Assembly: GCA_020435965.1 (NCBI GenBank)
Contig: JAGQYS010000075.1
Coordinates: forward strand, 1-50,260
Reading direction: 5' to 3'
DNA from: Flavobacteriaceae bacterium
GTDB lineage: Bacteria > Bacteroidota > Bacteroidia > Flavobacteriales > Flavobacteriaceae
Length of the DNA: 50,260 nucleotides
Below, piece by piece: positions 43,811 through 50,208 of the stretch. The position numbers and the translations under genes were made by a program. The notes under the pieces are model-generated. The model was not told the origin of the DNA and did not search any database. It saw nothing but the letters and a program-made list of their open reading frames with translations. The first letter of the stretch is position 1. Every line of letters starts with the position of its first letter.

Positions 43811-43838
43811 AAAAGCACAGTTAAAAAACTGTGCTTTT
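43811..43838. terminator. Terminator between E2 and the Fic gene
   Basis: A 12-bp perfect stem (AAAAGCACAGTT / AACTGTGCTTTT) with loop AAAA; T-rich on the plus strand (TTTTCTTTT). Confidence 0.88.
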
Positions 43839-43883
43839 CTTTTCAACTATTTTTCTGGTTTTGTTTAGCGCCTTAAATGGATC

Positions 43884-44480
43884 TTAGTTTTTTGCAAATT
43901 CAATGAGCTTTGTAAAATTGCCATTATCGGCTTCTCTTAAGGATTTTATATACTTATCTCTTGTTTCGTTTGCTTTTGCCATATTAGATTGATGCCAAGA
44001 AAATATTTCATTACCGAATATTGATTCCATAATAATGTCAGCCATCATTCGAGAATGCCTTCCGTTTCCATTTGGGAAGCAATGAATGGATACTATGCGG
44101 TGTTTGAATCTTATAGCTGTTTCTTGAGGTGAAAACGTTTTGTTTTCTATCCAATATTTAGTGTCCTCCAGTAAATTTTTTAATTCAACTCCAATGTGTA
44201 CCCACGGAATTCCAATGTTTTTTTCAGTCATCCTGAATTCGCCTGCCCATTTCCAAACATCTCCATACATTCTTTTATGTAAGTCTTTTATAAATTTTTC
44301 TGTTAAGATCTTTTCAGGTTTCAATTTTGTATGTATAGTCCATTCTACTGCTTTTTCAATATTCAATTGCTCAAACTCATCAAGCTCTCCTTGGGTGGTA
44401 ATTGATTTTATTTTAAGACCTTCTTTTTCTTCTTCATCTAATGGTGTTTGATCATCTATGTAATTGAATCCTAGTCCCAT
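43884..44480 (-). CDS. Fic/DOC family protein, mobile mystery protein B type
   Basis: A 198-residue Fic-fold protein. The active-site loop reads HCFPNGNGRHSR (His133-Arg144), compared with the canonical HPFx[D/E]GNGRxxR: His, Phe, GNGR and the second Arg are kept, Pro is Cys, and the acidic metal ligand is Asn137. As I recall, the mobile mystery protein B family has PNGNGRH here, so Asn may be a family trait. Fic enzymes usually transfer AMP or other nucleotide groups to proteins. The gene overlaps the upstream XRE gene by 10 bp, the conserved pairing of this family, and resembles a toxin-antitoxin arrangement. Function is undemonstrated. Confidence 0.88.
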   Translation of the reverse strand: MGLGFNYIDDQTPLDEEEKEGLKIKSITTQGELDEFEQLNIEKAVEWTIHTKLKPEKILTEKFIKDLHKRMYGDVWKWAGEFRMTEKNIGIPWVHIGVELKNLLEDTKYWIENKTFSPQETAIRFKHRIVSIHCFPNGNGRHSRMMADIIMESIFGNEIFSWHQSNMAKANETRDKYIKSLREADNGNFTKLIEFAKN

Positions 44481-44932
44481 AATGATTTTTTCATCTCTCG
44501 TTTTATTTCATTGGCAAGTTCATTTATGGTTTTGGTTAGTTTTTCATCTCCAATTCCTTGGTCTTCTAATTTCATATTTTGATTGGTCCTTAAAACAATT
44601 TTTTTGGCCAGTTTTTCTGCTTTTATTTGAATTAAATCGTCAATGGTCCCATTTTTAGGAACCAGTGCGTATACTAAATTTAAATCCATTGCATTGGCTA
44701 CATCTTTTAAAGAATTGAGTGTTATAGTACCATTGGCTTCACTTTTCTCAATACTTTTTACACCTTGTCTTGTTATGTTTAATTTGCTGCCAAGCTGTGC
44801 CATTGTCATGTTTAGTGATGTTCTGATTGTATTTATCCATCCACGTTGTGGTACCAGGACCTTTCTTGTTTCAGAAAATGGTTGAAGCTTTTTATCCAAT
44901 TGCTCAATTAAAAGTTTTTGCTTGTTTCTCAT
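44471..44932 (-). CDS. XRE-type regulator, mobile mystery protein A type
   Basis: A 153-residue DNA-binding protein, the usual partner of mobile mystery protein B. The helix-turn-helix is MTMAQLGSKLNITRQGVKSIEKSEANGTITLNSLKDVANAMDLNLVYALVP (about residues 38-92, residues listed from 38 on). The N-terminus has PQRGWINTIRTSLN, a recognisable part of the family. The C-terminal helix-rich tail (about 95-153) may contact the Fic protein. It is first in the operon and is preceded by an operator array with 32-bp period, so autoregulation is very likely. Whether it acts as an antitoxin is inference. Confidence 0.88.
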   Translation of the reverse strand: MRNKQKLLIEQLDKKLQPFSETRKVLVPQRGWINTIRTSLNMTMAQLGSKLNITRQGVKSIEKSEANGTITLNSLKDVANAMDLNLVYALVPKNGTIDDLIQIKAEKLAKKIVLRTNQNMKLEDQGIGDEKLTKTINELANEIKREMKKSLWD

Positions 44933-44936
44933 TTTT

Positions 44937-45050
44937 ATAACTTTATTAGTTTACAAAATAATATAATTGTAAACATAAACATTTACAAATATACTAAAAA
45001 GTAAACATATATGTTTACAAAAAATATGAAAAGTAAATGAATAGGTTTAC
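44937..45050. promoter_or_regulatory. Array of four 18-bp operators at 32-bp period
   Basis: GTAAAC-N6-GTTTAC-like sites start at 45033 (GTAAAT..GTTTAC), 45001 (perfect palindrome GTAAACATATATGTTTAC), 44969 (GTAAAC..ATTTAC) and 44937 (left half degraded, right half GTTTAC). Each start is exactly 32 bp from the next and linkers are A/T only apart from single G or C bases. The last copy ends 4 bp from the ATG of the XRE gene. Three helical turns separate sites, so bound dimers would share one DNA face. Confidence 0.8.
44986..44993 (-). promoter_or_regulatory. -7 box (TATATTTG) of the XRE-Fic operon
   Basis: On the minus strand a perfect TAnnTTTG, with TTG at 45018-45020 as possible -33 element (spacer 24). 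The perfect operator 45001-45018 fills the spacer and the operator at 44969-44986 touches the -7 box. Confidence 0.6.
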
Positions 45051-45176
45051 TATTGTGTGTTTTTATGCTTTAAAACCAGCAATTGCTCGTCTGTGACAAG
45101 TGACTTGAATTTTTTATGTACAGTTTTATGGTTACGACTTTAAAAAACCATACTCGTAAATTTTCTGAAAGAGGTT

Positions 45177-45899
45177 TTATTGTTCAATTTCCTTATTAAT
45201 CATTTCTATGATTTCATTTGCTCTCTTTATGTTGAGCTCATATTGTGTTTTGAACCAACCTTGAATTTTTGATTTTCTTTGCATTATTAAATTTCTAAAT
45301 TCTTGGTTATTGATTAAACGAGAACTATCAATTGGTTGTGCATATTTAAAAAAAGAATACTCCTTCATTTCTTTAAGATAGAATTCTCCAAATTTCTGAT
45401 GGTCAAATTGATATTCAGCCTCCAAATATTTTTCTACATAATAGTATCTTCCTTCATATAAATCACTAATTGCAGCTCTAAGAGAGTCATTTGAAATCAA
45501 TTTTATACCTGTAATTTTTAAGTTTTCATACGTGGCTTTGTTTGGAGCAAATACACCTTGTACAGTAATTTTCCCTAAATGGATATTTAAAGAATCGTGA
45601 TAAGGAATGTTACCATCAATAAATTCAATCACAATATCAATTGAGTTTACAGCACTATTATAAACTTTCATATCGGCTTTAAAATCTTTAATATCTGTAT
45701 TTAAATTTGCTTTCAATTCCATTAGTGTTGAAGTTTCTAGCTCTTCTTTTTTTCTGTTTTCATTCCAATTATTAATCTGTAAGGCTATCAAAATTCCAAT
45801 TACTACCAATACTATTTCTCCAATAGCATAAATCAGGTATTTGCTGAATTTATTTTCATTTAGTAATTGCTGTCTAATTTTCCGAAAGAATTTTATCAT
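45177..45899 (-). CDS. DUF6090 family membrane protein
   Basis: A 240-residue protein with one N-terminal membrane helix (about 22-42, YLIYAIGEIVLVVIGILIALQI) after a basic start MIKFFRKIRQQLLNENK, then NNWNENRKKEELETSTLMELKANLNTDI, the hallmark of the DUF6090 family common in flavobacteria. The remaining part is helical, probably periplasmic or cytoplasmic coiled helices. No function is known. It is a single gene; a 274-bp gap separates it from the divergent exonuclease gene. Confidence 0.85.
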   Translation of the reverse strand: MIKFFRKIRQQLLNENKFSKYLIYAIGEIVLVVIGILIALQINNWNENRKKEELETSTLMELKANLNTDIKDFKADMKVYNSAVNSIDIVIEFIDGNIPYHDSLNIHLGKITVQGVFAPNKATYENLKITGIKLISNDSLRAAISDLYEGRYYYVEKYLEAEYQFDHQKFGEFYLKEMKEYSFFKYAQPIDSSRLINNQEFRNLIMQRKSKIQGWFKTQYELNIKRANEIIEMINKEIEQ

Positions 45900-46141
45900 T
45901 GGTTAGTCATTATGGATACAGTCGAAGATAAACGAAGGTAGCTTAATTTTCATACAAAGACAAAAAGGTTTTTCAAAAACCCAACCCTCTTTTTTGTTTA
46001 TTCTATTTACCTTTCTTCTGTAAAAAACTAAATTTTGTTTTTTAAAACATACAAAATTTAGTTTCACATCAGTAACCACTTCGTTAGTCCATGCAATTTT
46101 TTAATTTGGTTTTTGTGAATATCCAAACAAAAAAATTCATG

Positions 46142-46149
46142 TACTTTTG
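46142..46149 (+). promoter_or_regulatory. -7 box (TACTTTTG) of the exonuclease gene
   Basis: A perfect TAnnTTTG followed by TG, 24 bp before the ATG at 46174; no -33 TTG at standard spacing. Confidence 0.55.
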
Positions 46150-46173
46150 TGTTTCAAAAAATATAATTGATTA

Positions 46174-46950
46174 ATGCAGTTAAACCTAAACAAACCCATT
46201 TGTTTCTTTGATTTGGAAACCACTGGAGTTAATATTTCGCAAGACCGAATCGTAGAAATTTCTATACTAAAAGTTTATCCAAACGGAACCGAAGAAAGCA
46301 AAACCTGGTTGGTAAATCCTGAAATGCCTATTCCGCCAGAAGTGACAGCTATTCATGGTATTACCAACGAAAAAGTGGCAAATGAACCAACGTTTAAGGA
46401 AATTGCTAAAGATATTCATAACATGATAAAAGATTCAGATTTGGGTGGTTTTAATTCCAACAGGTTTGATATTCCATTATTAGCAGAAGAAATGCTACGT
46501 GCTGAGGTAGATTTTGATATGAAAAACCGTGTTGCAGTTGATGTGCAAACCATTTTTCATAAAATGGAACAACGTACCTTAAGTGCAGCTTATAAGTTTT
46601 ACTGTGATGAAAATTTAGACGATGCTCACAGTGCTGAAGCAGATACTAAAGCAACTTACGAAGTGCTTAAAGCTCAAATTTCAAAGTATGATGAGTTAGA
46701 AAATGATACTAAGTTTTTGGCAGAATTTAGTGCACGAAAAAAGTTTGCCGATTTTGCAGGATTTATTATTTATAATAAGCAAAAGGAAGAATGTTTTTCA
46801 TTTGGAAAGCACAAAGGAAAACGCGTGGTTGATGTGCTGGAGCAAGAACCAGGTTATTTTGGTTGGTTGTTGGATGCAGACTTCCCATTGTATACCAAAA
46901 AAGTATTGACAGCAATAAAACTGAGGCAGTTTAATAATAAATTGGATTAA
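46174..46950 (+). CDS. 3'-5' exonuclease, DnaQ/DEDDh type
   Basis: A 258-residue protein with an exonuclease domain of the DnaQ superfamily (about 8-170): ICFFDLETTGVNISQDRIVEI (Exo I, Asp13 and Glu15), GGFNSNRFDIPLLAEEM (Exo II) and DDAHSAEADTKATYEVL (Exo III, His and Asp of DEDDh). The C-terminal 70 residues (FGKHKGKRVVDVLEQEPGYFGWLLDADFP) are a separate small domain that I recall next to such exonucleases. It may proofread for polymerase III or degrade DNA in repair; not decidable here. Confidence 0.9.
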   Translation: MQLNLNKPICFFDLETTGVNISQDRIVEISILKVYPNGTEESKTWLVNPEMPIPPEVTAIHGITNEKVANEPTFKEIAKDIHNMIKDSDLGGFNSNRFDIPLLAEEMLRAEVDFDMKNRVAVDVQTIFHKMEQRTLSAAYKFYCDENLDDAHSAEADTKATYEVLKAQISKYDELENDTKFLAEFSARKKFADFAGFIIYNKQKEECFSFGKHKGKRVVDVLEQEPGYFGWLLDADFPLYTKKVLTAIKLRQFNNKLD

Positions 46951-46955
46951 TTGTC

Positions 46956-47000
46956 ATTCCGCACTGTTCCACTGAGCGTAGTCGAAGTGTGATGCGGAAT
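46956..47000. repeat. Dispersed repeat hairpin with GAGCGTAGTCGAAGTG core
   Basis: The core CACTGAGCGTAGTCGAAGTG (46970-46989) is the reverse complement of the unit at 33561 with one change. It is flanked by arms ATTCCGCA (46956-46963) and TGCGGAAT (46993-47000) that pair perfectly. It starts 5 bp after the exonuclease stop. Confidence 0.75.
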
Positions 47001-47031
47001 CCACAAATAAATAAAAAGTTAATTAAAAACA

Positions 47032-47057
47032 GATTCCTGCCTTCGTAGGAATGACAG
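47032..47057. repeat. Dispersed palindromic repeat, ATTCCTGC-CTTC-GTAGGAAT
   Basis: An 8-bp stem with one G-U pair, followed by GACAG. It ends 3 bp before the ATG of the FAH-family gene and would be in its mRNA leader. Same family as 34620 and 43746. Confidence 0.7.
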
Positions 47058-47060
47058 AGT

Positions 47061-47672
47061 ATGAAATTAATTTGCATAGGTCGTAATTACACCGAACATA
47101 TAAAAGAACTGGAAAACGAAAAGCCAACAGATCCTGTGGTGTTTTTAAAGCCAGATACATCGATTCTACTAAAGAATCAGCCGTTTTTTATTCCAGATTT
47201 TTCAGATGATGTACACCATGAGGTTGAAATTTTGGTGAAAATCAATAAAGTTGGTAAATACATCGATAAAAAATTTGCTCATAAATATTACGACGAAATT
47301 GGGCTTGGTATAGATTTTACAGCACGAGATTTACAAAGCCAATTAAAAGAAAAAGGCTTGCCATGGGAAAAAGCAAAAGCCTTTGATGGTGCTGCTGTAG
47401 TAGGCAAGTGGTTGCCTAAAAGTAAATTTGAAAATGTGGATAACATTTCGTTTAAATTGCTTAAAAATGATGAGGTTGTTCAAGACGGAAATACCAACCT
47501 AATGCTTTGGAAAATAGACGAGTTAATCGAATATGTGTCAAAATATTTTACTTTAAAGATTGGAGATATTATATTTACCGGAACTCCAGCAGGAGTTGGC
47601 AAGGTAGTTGCTAATGATAAATTAAAAGGATATATTGAGAATGACGAACTATTCTCTATAACAGTAAAATAA
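47061..47672 (+). CDS. Fumarylacetoacetate hydrolase (FAH) family protein
   Basis: A 203-residue FAH-fold hydrolase, the short single-domain form (YcgM/FAHD1-like acylpyruvase type). Motifs: MKLICIGRNYTEHIKEL, VFLKPDTSIL, VHHEVEILVKINKVGKYI with the metal ligands Glu in HHEVE, LGIDFTARDLQ, GLPWEKAKAFDGAA and IFTGTPAGVG. It probably cleaves acylpyruvates or decarboxylates oxaloacetate, which is a family inference. It begins a three-gene unit with the Hpt protein and cinA, without gaps. Confidence 0.9.
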   Translation: MKLICIGRNYTEHIKELENEKPTDPVVFLKPDTSILLKNQPFFIPDFSDDVHHEVEILVKINKVGKYIDKKFAHKYYDEIGLGIDFTARDLQSQLKEKGLPWEKAKAFDGAAVVGKWLPKSKFENVDNISFKLLKNDEVVQDGNTNLMLWKIDELIEYVSKYFTLKIGDIIFTGTPAGVGKVVANDKLKGYIENDELFSITVK

Positions 47673-48014
47673 ATGGAACAACATTATAAATTAGATAAAG
47701 TACGTGAACTCTCTGGTGATGACCAGGAATTTATAGAAACTTTGGCGATGACTTTCTTAGAGGAAGTTCCAGCTGATGCACGACTTTTAAAAATTGCTGT
47801 AGATAGCTCAGACCATTTGGCTACATACAAAGCTGCTCATAAAATGAAACCAACTATCGATTTGTTTGAGCTTGGAGTTCTAGAAGAGCTTATAGAGGTT
47901 CAGGATTGGGGAAAATTTGAACAAAAAGGAAAAGATATTACTGGACAACTTGAAAAAGTAATGGTTGCAGTTGAAAAAGCAGCAGCCGAAATCAAAGCAG
48001 ATTTCAACTTATAA
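47673..48014 (+). CDS. Hpt domain-containing phosphotransfer protein
   Basis: A 113-residue four-helix histidine phosphotransfer (HPt) protein. The phosphorylation helix reads LATYKAAHKMKPTIDLF, with His56 as the likely phosphorylated residue. The spacing from the N-terminal helix (EFIETLAMTFLEEVPADARLL) is as in HPt domains. No histidine kinase or response regulator is nearby, so the partners must be elsewhere. The ATG directly follows the FAH gene stop, and its stop overlaps the cinA start by one base, so the three genes are co-expressed. Confidence 0.85.
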   Translation: MEQHYKLDKVRELSGDDQEFIETLAMTFLEEVPADARLLKIAVDSSDHLATYKAAHKMKPTIDLFELGVLEELIEVQDWGKFEQKGKDITGQLEKVMVAVEKAAAEIKADFNL

Positions 48015-49261
48015 TGCAAGCAGAAATAATCACCATTGGAGATGAAATTCTCATTGGTCAGATTGTAGATTCCAATTCCGCCTTTATTGCCAAGCAACTT
48101 AATAAAATTGGTGTTTCGGTATACCAAATTACATCAGTACAAGACGATAAAGCACATATTTTAAAATCTTTAAAAGAGGCTGAAGACAATGCAGATATCA
48201 TTATTATTACAGGTGGCTTAGGTCCAACAAAAGATGATATTACCAAAAACACACTTGCAGACTATTTTAACGATACTCTAGTTCCAGATGCTTCAGTTCT
48301 AGAAAACATTCAGGAGCTTTGGAGAAAATACATCAAACAAGAATTATCACAGGTTAATATAGACCAAGCCTTAGTGCCTTCAACAGCAAAAGTACTGATG
48401 AATCGTTTTGGCAGTGCTCCAGGCATGTGGCTGGAAAAAGAAGGGAAAATATTCATTTCTCTTCCAGGAGTGCCTTTTGAAATGAAAGCACTTGTTGAAA
48501 ATGAAGTGATTCCAAGCCTTAGAAAACAATTTAAACTACCATTTATTATTCACAAAACATTGCTCACTTATGGACTTGGAGAAAGTAAACTGGCCGAACG
48601 CATTGAAGCTTGGGAAGATAACTTACCGAAATTCATAAAATTGGCTTATTTGCCTAGTTTAGGTAGAGTACGTTTGCGATTATCTGCAAAGGCAAACGAC
48701 AAAGAGATGGTCGTTGCAGAAATGGAAAAGCAAATAAATGCGCTTTTGCCTCAAATACAAGATATTTTTGTTGGTTTTGAAGAAGACCATTCCATTGAAG
48801 CCATTATCGGAAAAAAATTAACCGAACTTGGTAGAACATTGGCAACAGCCGAAAGTTGCACAGGAGGTAAAATTGCCGAACAAATAACAGTTATTCCAGG
48901 AGCTTCTAATTATTTTAAAGGCAGCGTGGTTAGCTATGCAACGCAAGCCAAAATTGATGTATTGAAAGTGGATGCTGATATTATTGATAAATATTCGGTA
49001 GTGAGCACTCAAGTTGCTGAAGCCATGGCGTTACAAGCACAAAAATTATTTAAAACAGATTATGCCATTTCTACCACAGGAAATGCAGGACCAACAAAAG
49101 GAGATGGTGATGCAGAGGTTGGTACAGTATGTATAGCTTTAGCTACACCTCAAGGTGTTTTTTCTGAAGAATTCCATTTAGGAAACCATAGAGTTAAAGT
49201 TATAAATAAAGCCGTAAATAAGGCTTTTGAATTATTGCAGAAAGAAATTTTTAAAAATTGA
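48014..49261 (+). CDS. cinA: CinA family nicotinamide-nucleotide amidohydrolase
   Basis: A 415-residue two-domain protein. The N-terminal COG1058/MoCF domain (about 1-170) shows EIITIGDEILIGQIVDSNSAFIAKQL and IIITGGLGPTKDDITK. The C-terminal CinA domain (about 255-415) shows LATAESCTGGKIAEQITVIPGASNYFKGSVVSY and STTGNAGPTKGDGDAEVGTVCIALA. The C-terminal part deamidates nicotinamide mononucleotide in NAD salvage; the N-terminal part is an ADP-ribose pyrophosphatase in some members. Length is normal. Last gene of the FAH-Hpt-cinA unit. Confidence 0.94.
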   Translation: MQAEIITIGDEILIGQIVDSNSAFIAKQLNKIGVSVYQITSVQDDKAHILKSLKEAEDNADIIIITGGLGPTKDDITKNTLADYFNDTLVPDASVLENIQELWRKYIKQELSQVNIDQALVPSTAKVLMNRFGSAPGMWLEKEGKIFISLPGVPFEMKALVENEVIPSLRKQFKLPFIIHKTLLTYGLGESKLAERIEAWEDNLPKFIKLAYLPSLGRVRLRLSAKANDKEMVVAEMEKQINALLPQIQDIFVGFEEDHSIEAIIGKKLTELGRTLATAESCTGGKIAEQITVIPGASNYFKGSVVSYATQAKIDVLKVDADIIDKYSVVSTQVAEAMALQAQKLFKTDYAISTTGNAGPTKGDGDAEVGTVCIALATPQGVFSEEFHLGNHRVKVINKAVNKAFELLQKEIFKN

Positions 49262-49272
49262 TAAAATAAAGT

Positions 49273-49302
49273 TTGTCAACTACCAAAGAATTTGTAAATT
49301 TG
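49273..49302 (+). promoter_or_regulatory. Promoter of the rpmB cluster (TTG-N19-TAAATTTG)
   Basis: TTG at 49273-49275 and TAAATTTG at 49295-49302 followed by CACC, a full Bacteroidota housekeeping promoter. The leader is about 35 bases. Confidence 0.75.
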
Positions 49303-49342
49303 CACCTCGTTTAAAAACAACAATTTTTTAAAGTTAGAAAGA

Positions 49343-49579
49343 ATGTCAAGAGTTTGTGAACTTACAGGTAAGAAAGCAATGGTTGGAAACAACGTATCTC
49401 ACGCTATGAATAAGACTAAGCGTAAATTTAATGCTAACCTAATCAAGAAACGTTTTTATATTCCTGAAGAAGATAAATGGGTAACTTTAAAAGTTTCTAC
49501 ATCAGCGTTAAAAACCATTAACAAGGTTGGTATTTCGGCAGCATTAAAAACTGCTAAAGCTAAAGGATTTATAAAATAA
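49343..49579 (+). CDS. rpmB: 50S ribosomal protein bL28
   Basis: A 78-residue ribosomal protein of the large subunit. The start MSRVCELTGKKAMVGNNVSHAMNKTKRKFNANL is the bL28 signature, and the middle shows RFYIPEEDKWVTLKVS. Only one N-terminal Cys is present, so this is the zinc-less form. First gene of the rpmB-rpmG-DUF4295 unit. Confidence 0.97.
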   Translation: MSRVCELTGKKAMVGNNVSHAMNKTKRKFNANLIKKRFYIPEEDKWVTLKVSTSALKTINKVGISAALKTAKAKGFIK

Positions 49580-49606
49580 TAGCCTCATACGTTAAATTAA
49601 AGAACA

Positions 49607-49789
49607 ATGGCAAAAAAAGGAAATAGAGTACAGGTCATTTTAGAGTGTACAGAACATAAAGAATCTGGACAACCTGGAACATCTCGTTATATCACGACAA
49701 AAAACAAGAAGAATACACCTGAAAGAATGGAGATTAAAAAATTTAATCCAATTCTTAAGCGTATGACAGTTCATAAAGAAATAAAATAA
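49607..49789 (+). CDS. rpmG: 50S ribosomal protein bL33
   Basis: A 60-residue ribosomal protein. [21 protein letters not shown], then [34 protein letters not shown] is the full bL33 pattern. The zinc-binding CxxC pairs of the longer form are absent (only Cys14), so it is the zinc-free form. 27 bp after rpmB. Confidence 0.97.
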   Translation: MAKKGNRVQVILECTEHKESGQPGTSRYITTKNKKNTPERMEIKKFNPILKRMTVHKEIK

Positions 49790-49839
49790 TTAGAGATTTT
49801 TACATTTTGTAAAAATTTCAAATGCAACACACTTGAATC

Positions 49840-49992
49840 ATGGCAAAGAAATCAGTAGCATCATTACAAACAGGGTCTAAAAGATTAACAAAAGCTATAA
49901 AAATGGTAAAGTCTCCAAAATCTGGAGCTTACATGTTTGTAGAATCAATTATGGCTCCAGAACAAGTAAACGACTTTTTAAACCAAAAGTAA
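49840..49992 (+). CDS. DUF4295 family small protein
   Basis: A 50-residue basic protein, MAKKSVASLQTGSKRLTKAI at its start and ending EQVNDFLNQK. It matches the DUF4295 family, found in Bacteroidota directly after rpmG and before ftsY. It is probably linked to the ribosome (basic, conserved position) but no role is known. It is too short for routine gene callers with a high length cut-off. Confidence 0.93.
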   Translation: MAKKSVASLQTGSKRLTKAIKMVKSPKSGAYMFVESIMAPEQVNDFLNQK

Positions 49993-50017
49993 AACGTTCT
50001 TGTCTTAAAGATATTTT

Positions 50018-50056
50018 AAGCTGCTTTCAACTAGAAAGCGGCTTTTGTTTTTTTTA
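50018..50056 (+). terminator. Terminator of the rpmB-rpmG-DUF4295 unit
   Basis: An 11-bp stem (AAGCTGCTTTC / GAAAGCGGCTT, one G-U pair) with loop AACTA and a T-rich run (TTGTTTTTTTT). Confidence 0.85.
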
Positions 50057-50075
50057 TTCCCATGAAAATGGGAAT
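50056..50075. repeat. Palindromic repeat ATTCCCAT-GAAA-ATGGGAAT
   Basis: Exact reverse complement of the 20 bases at 35660-35679, located right after the terminator T-run. Confidence 0.8.
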
Positions 50076-50208
50076 CTTTTTAACTTATTCTTAAAGTTAA
50101 TTAACAAATATTCATTTTCTTTATACCTGGATTTTTATGACAATGTAACAGCATTTGCTTTTAGGCAAGACAATTGTTAAGTGTTATTTGAATGAAACTA
50201 TATTATAA

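Noticed and set aside
45128-45151. Stem TATGGTT / AACCATA after the DUF6090 gene as a terminator
   Set aside because: Only 7 bp of stem, about 10 bases of loop, and no T-run on the minus strand.
43746-46000. Genomic island around the Fic/XRE pair with defined ends
   Set aside because: A dispersed repeat and a terminator lie on the left, but no integrase, tRNA target or direct repeat ends could be found, so island limits are not supported.
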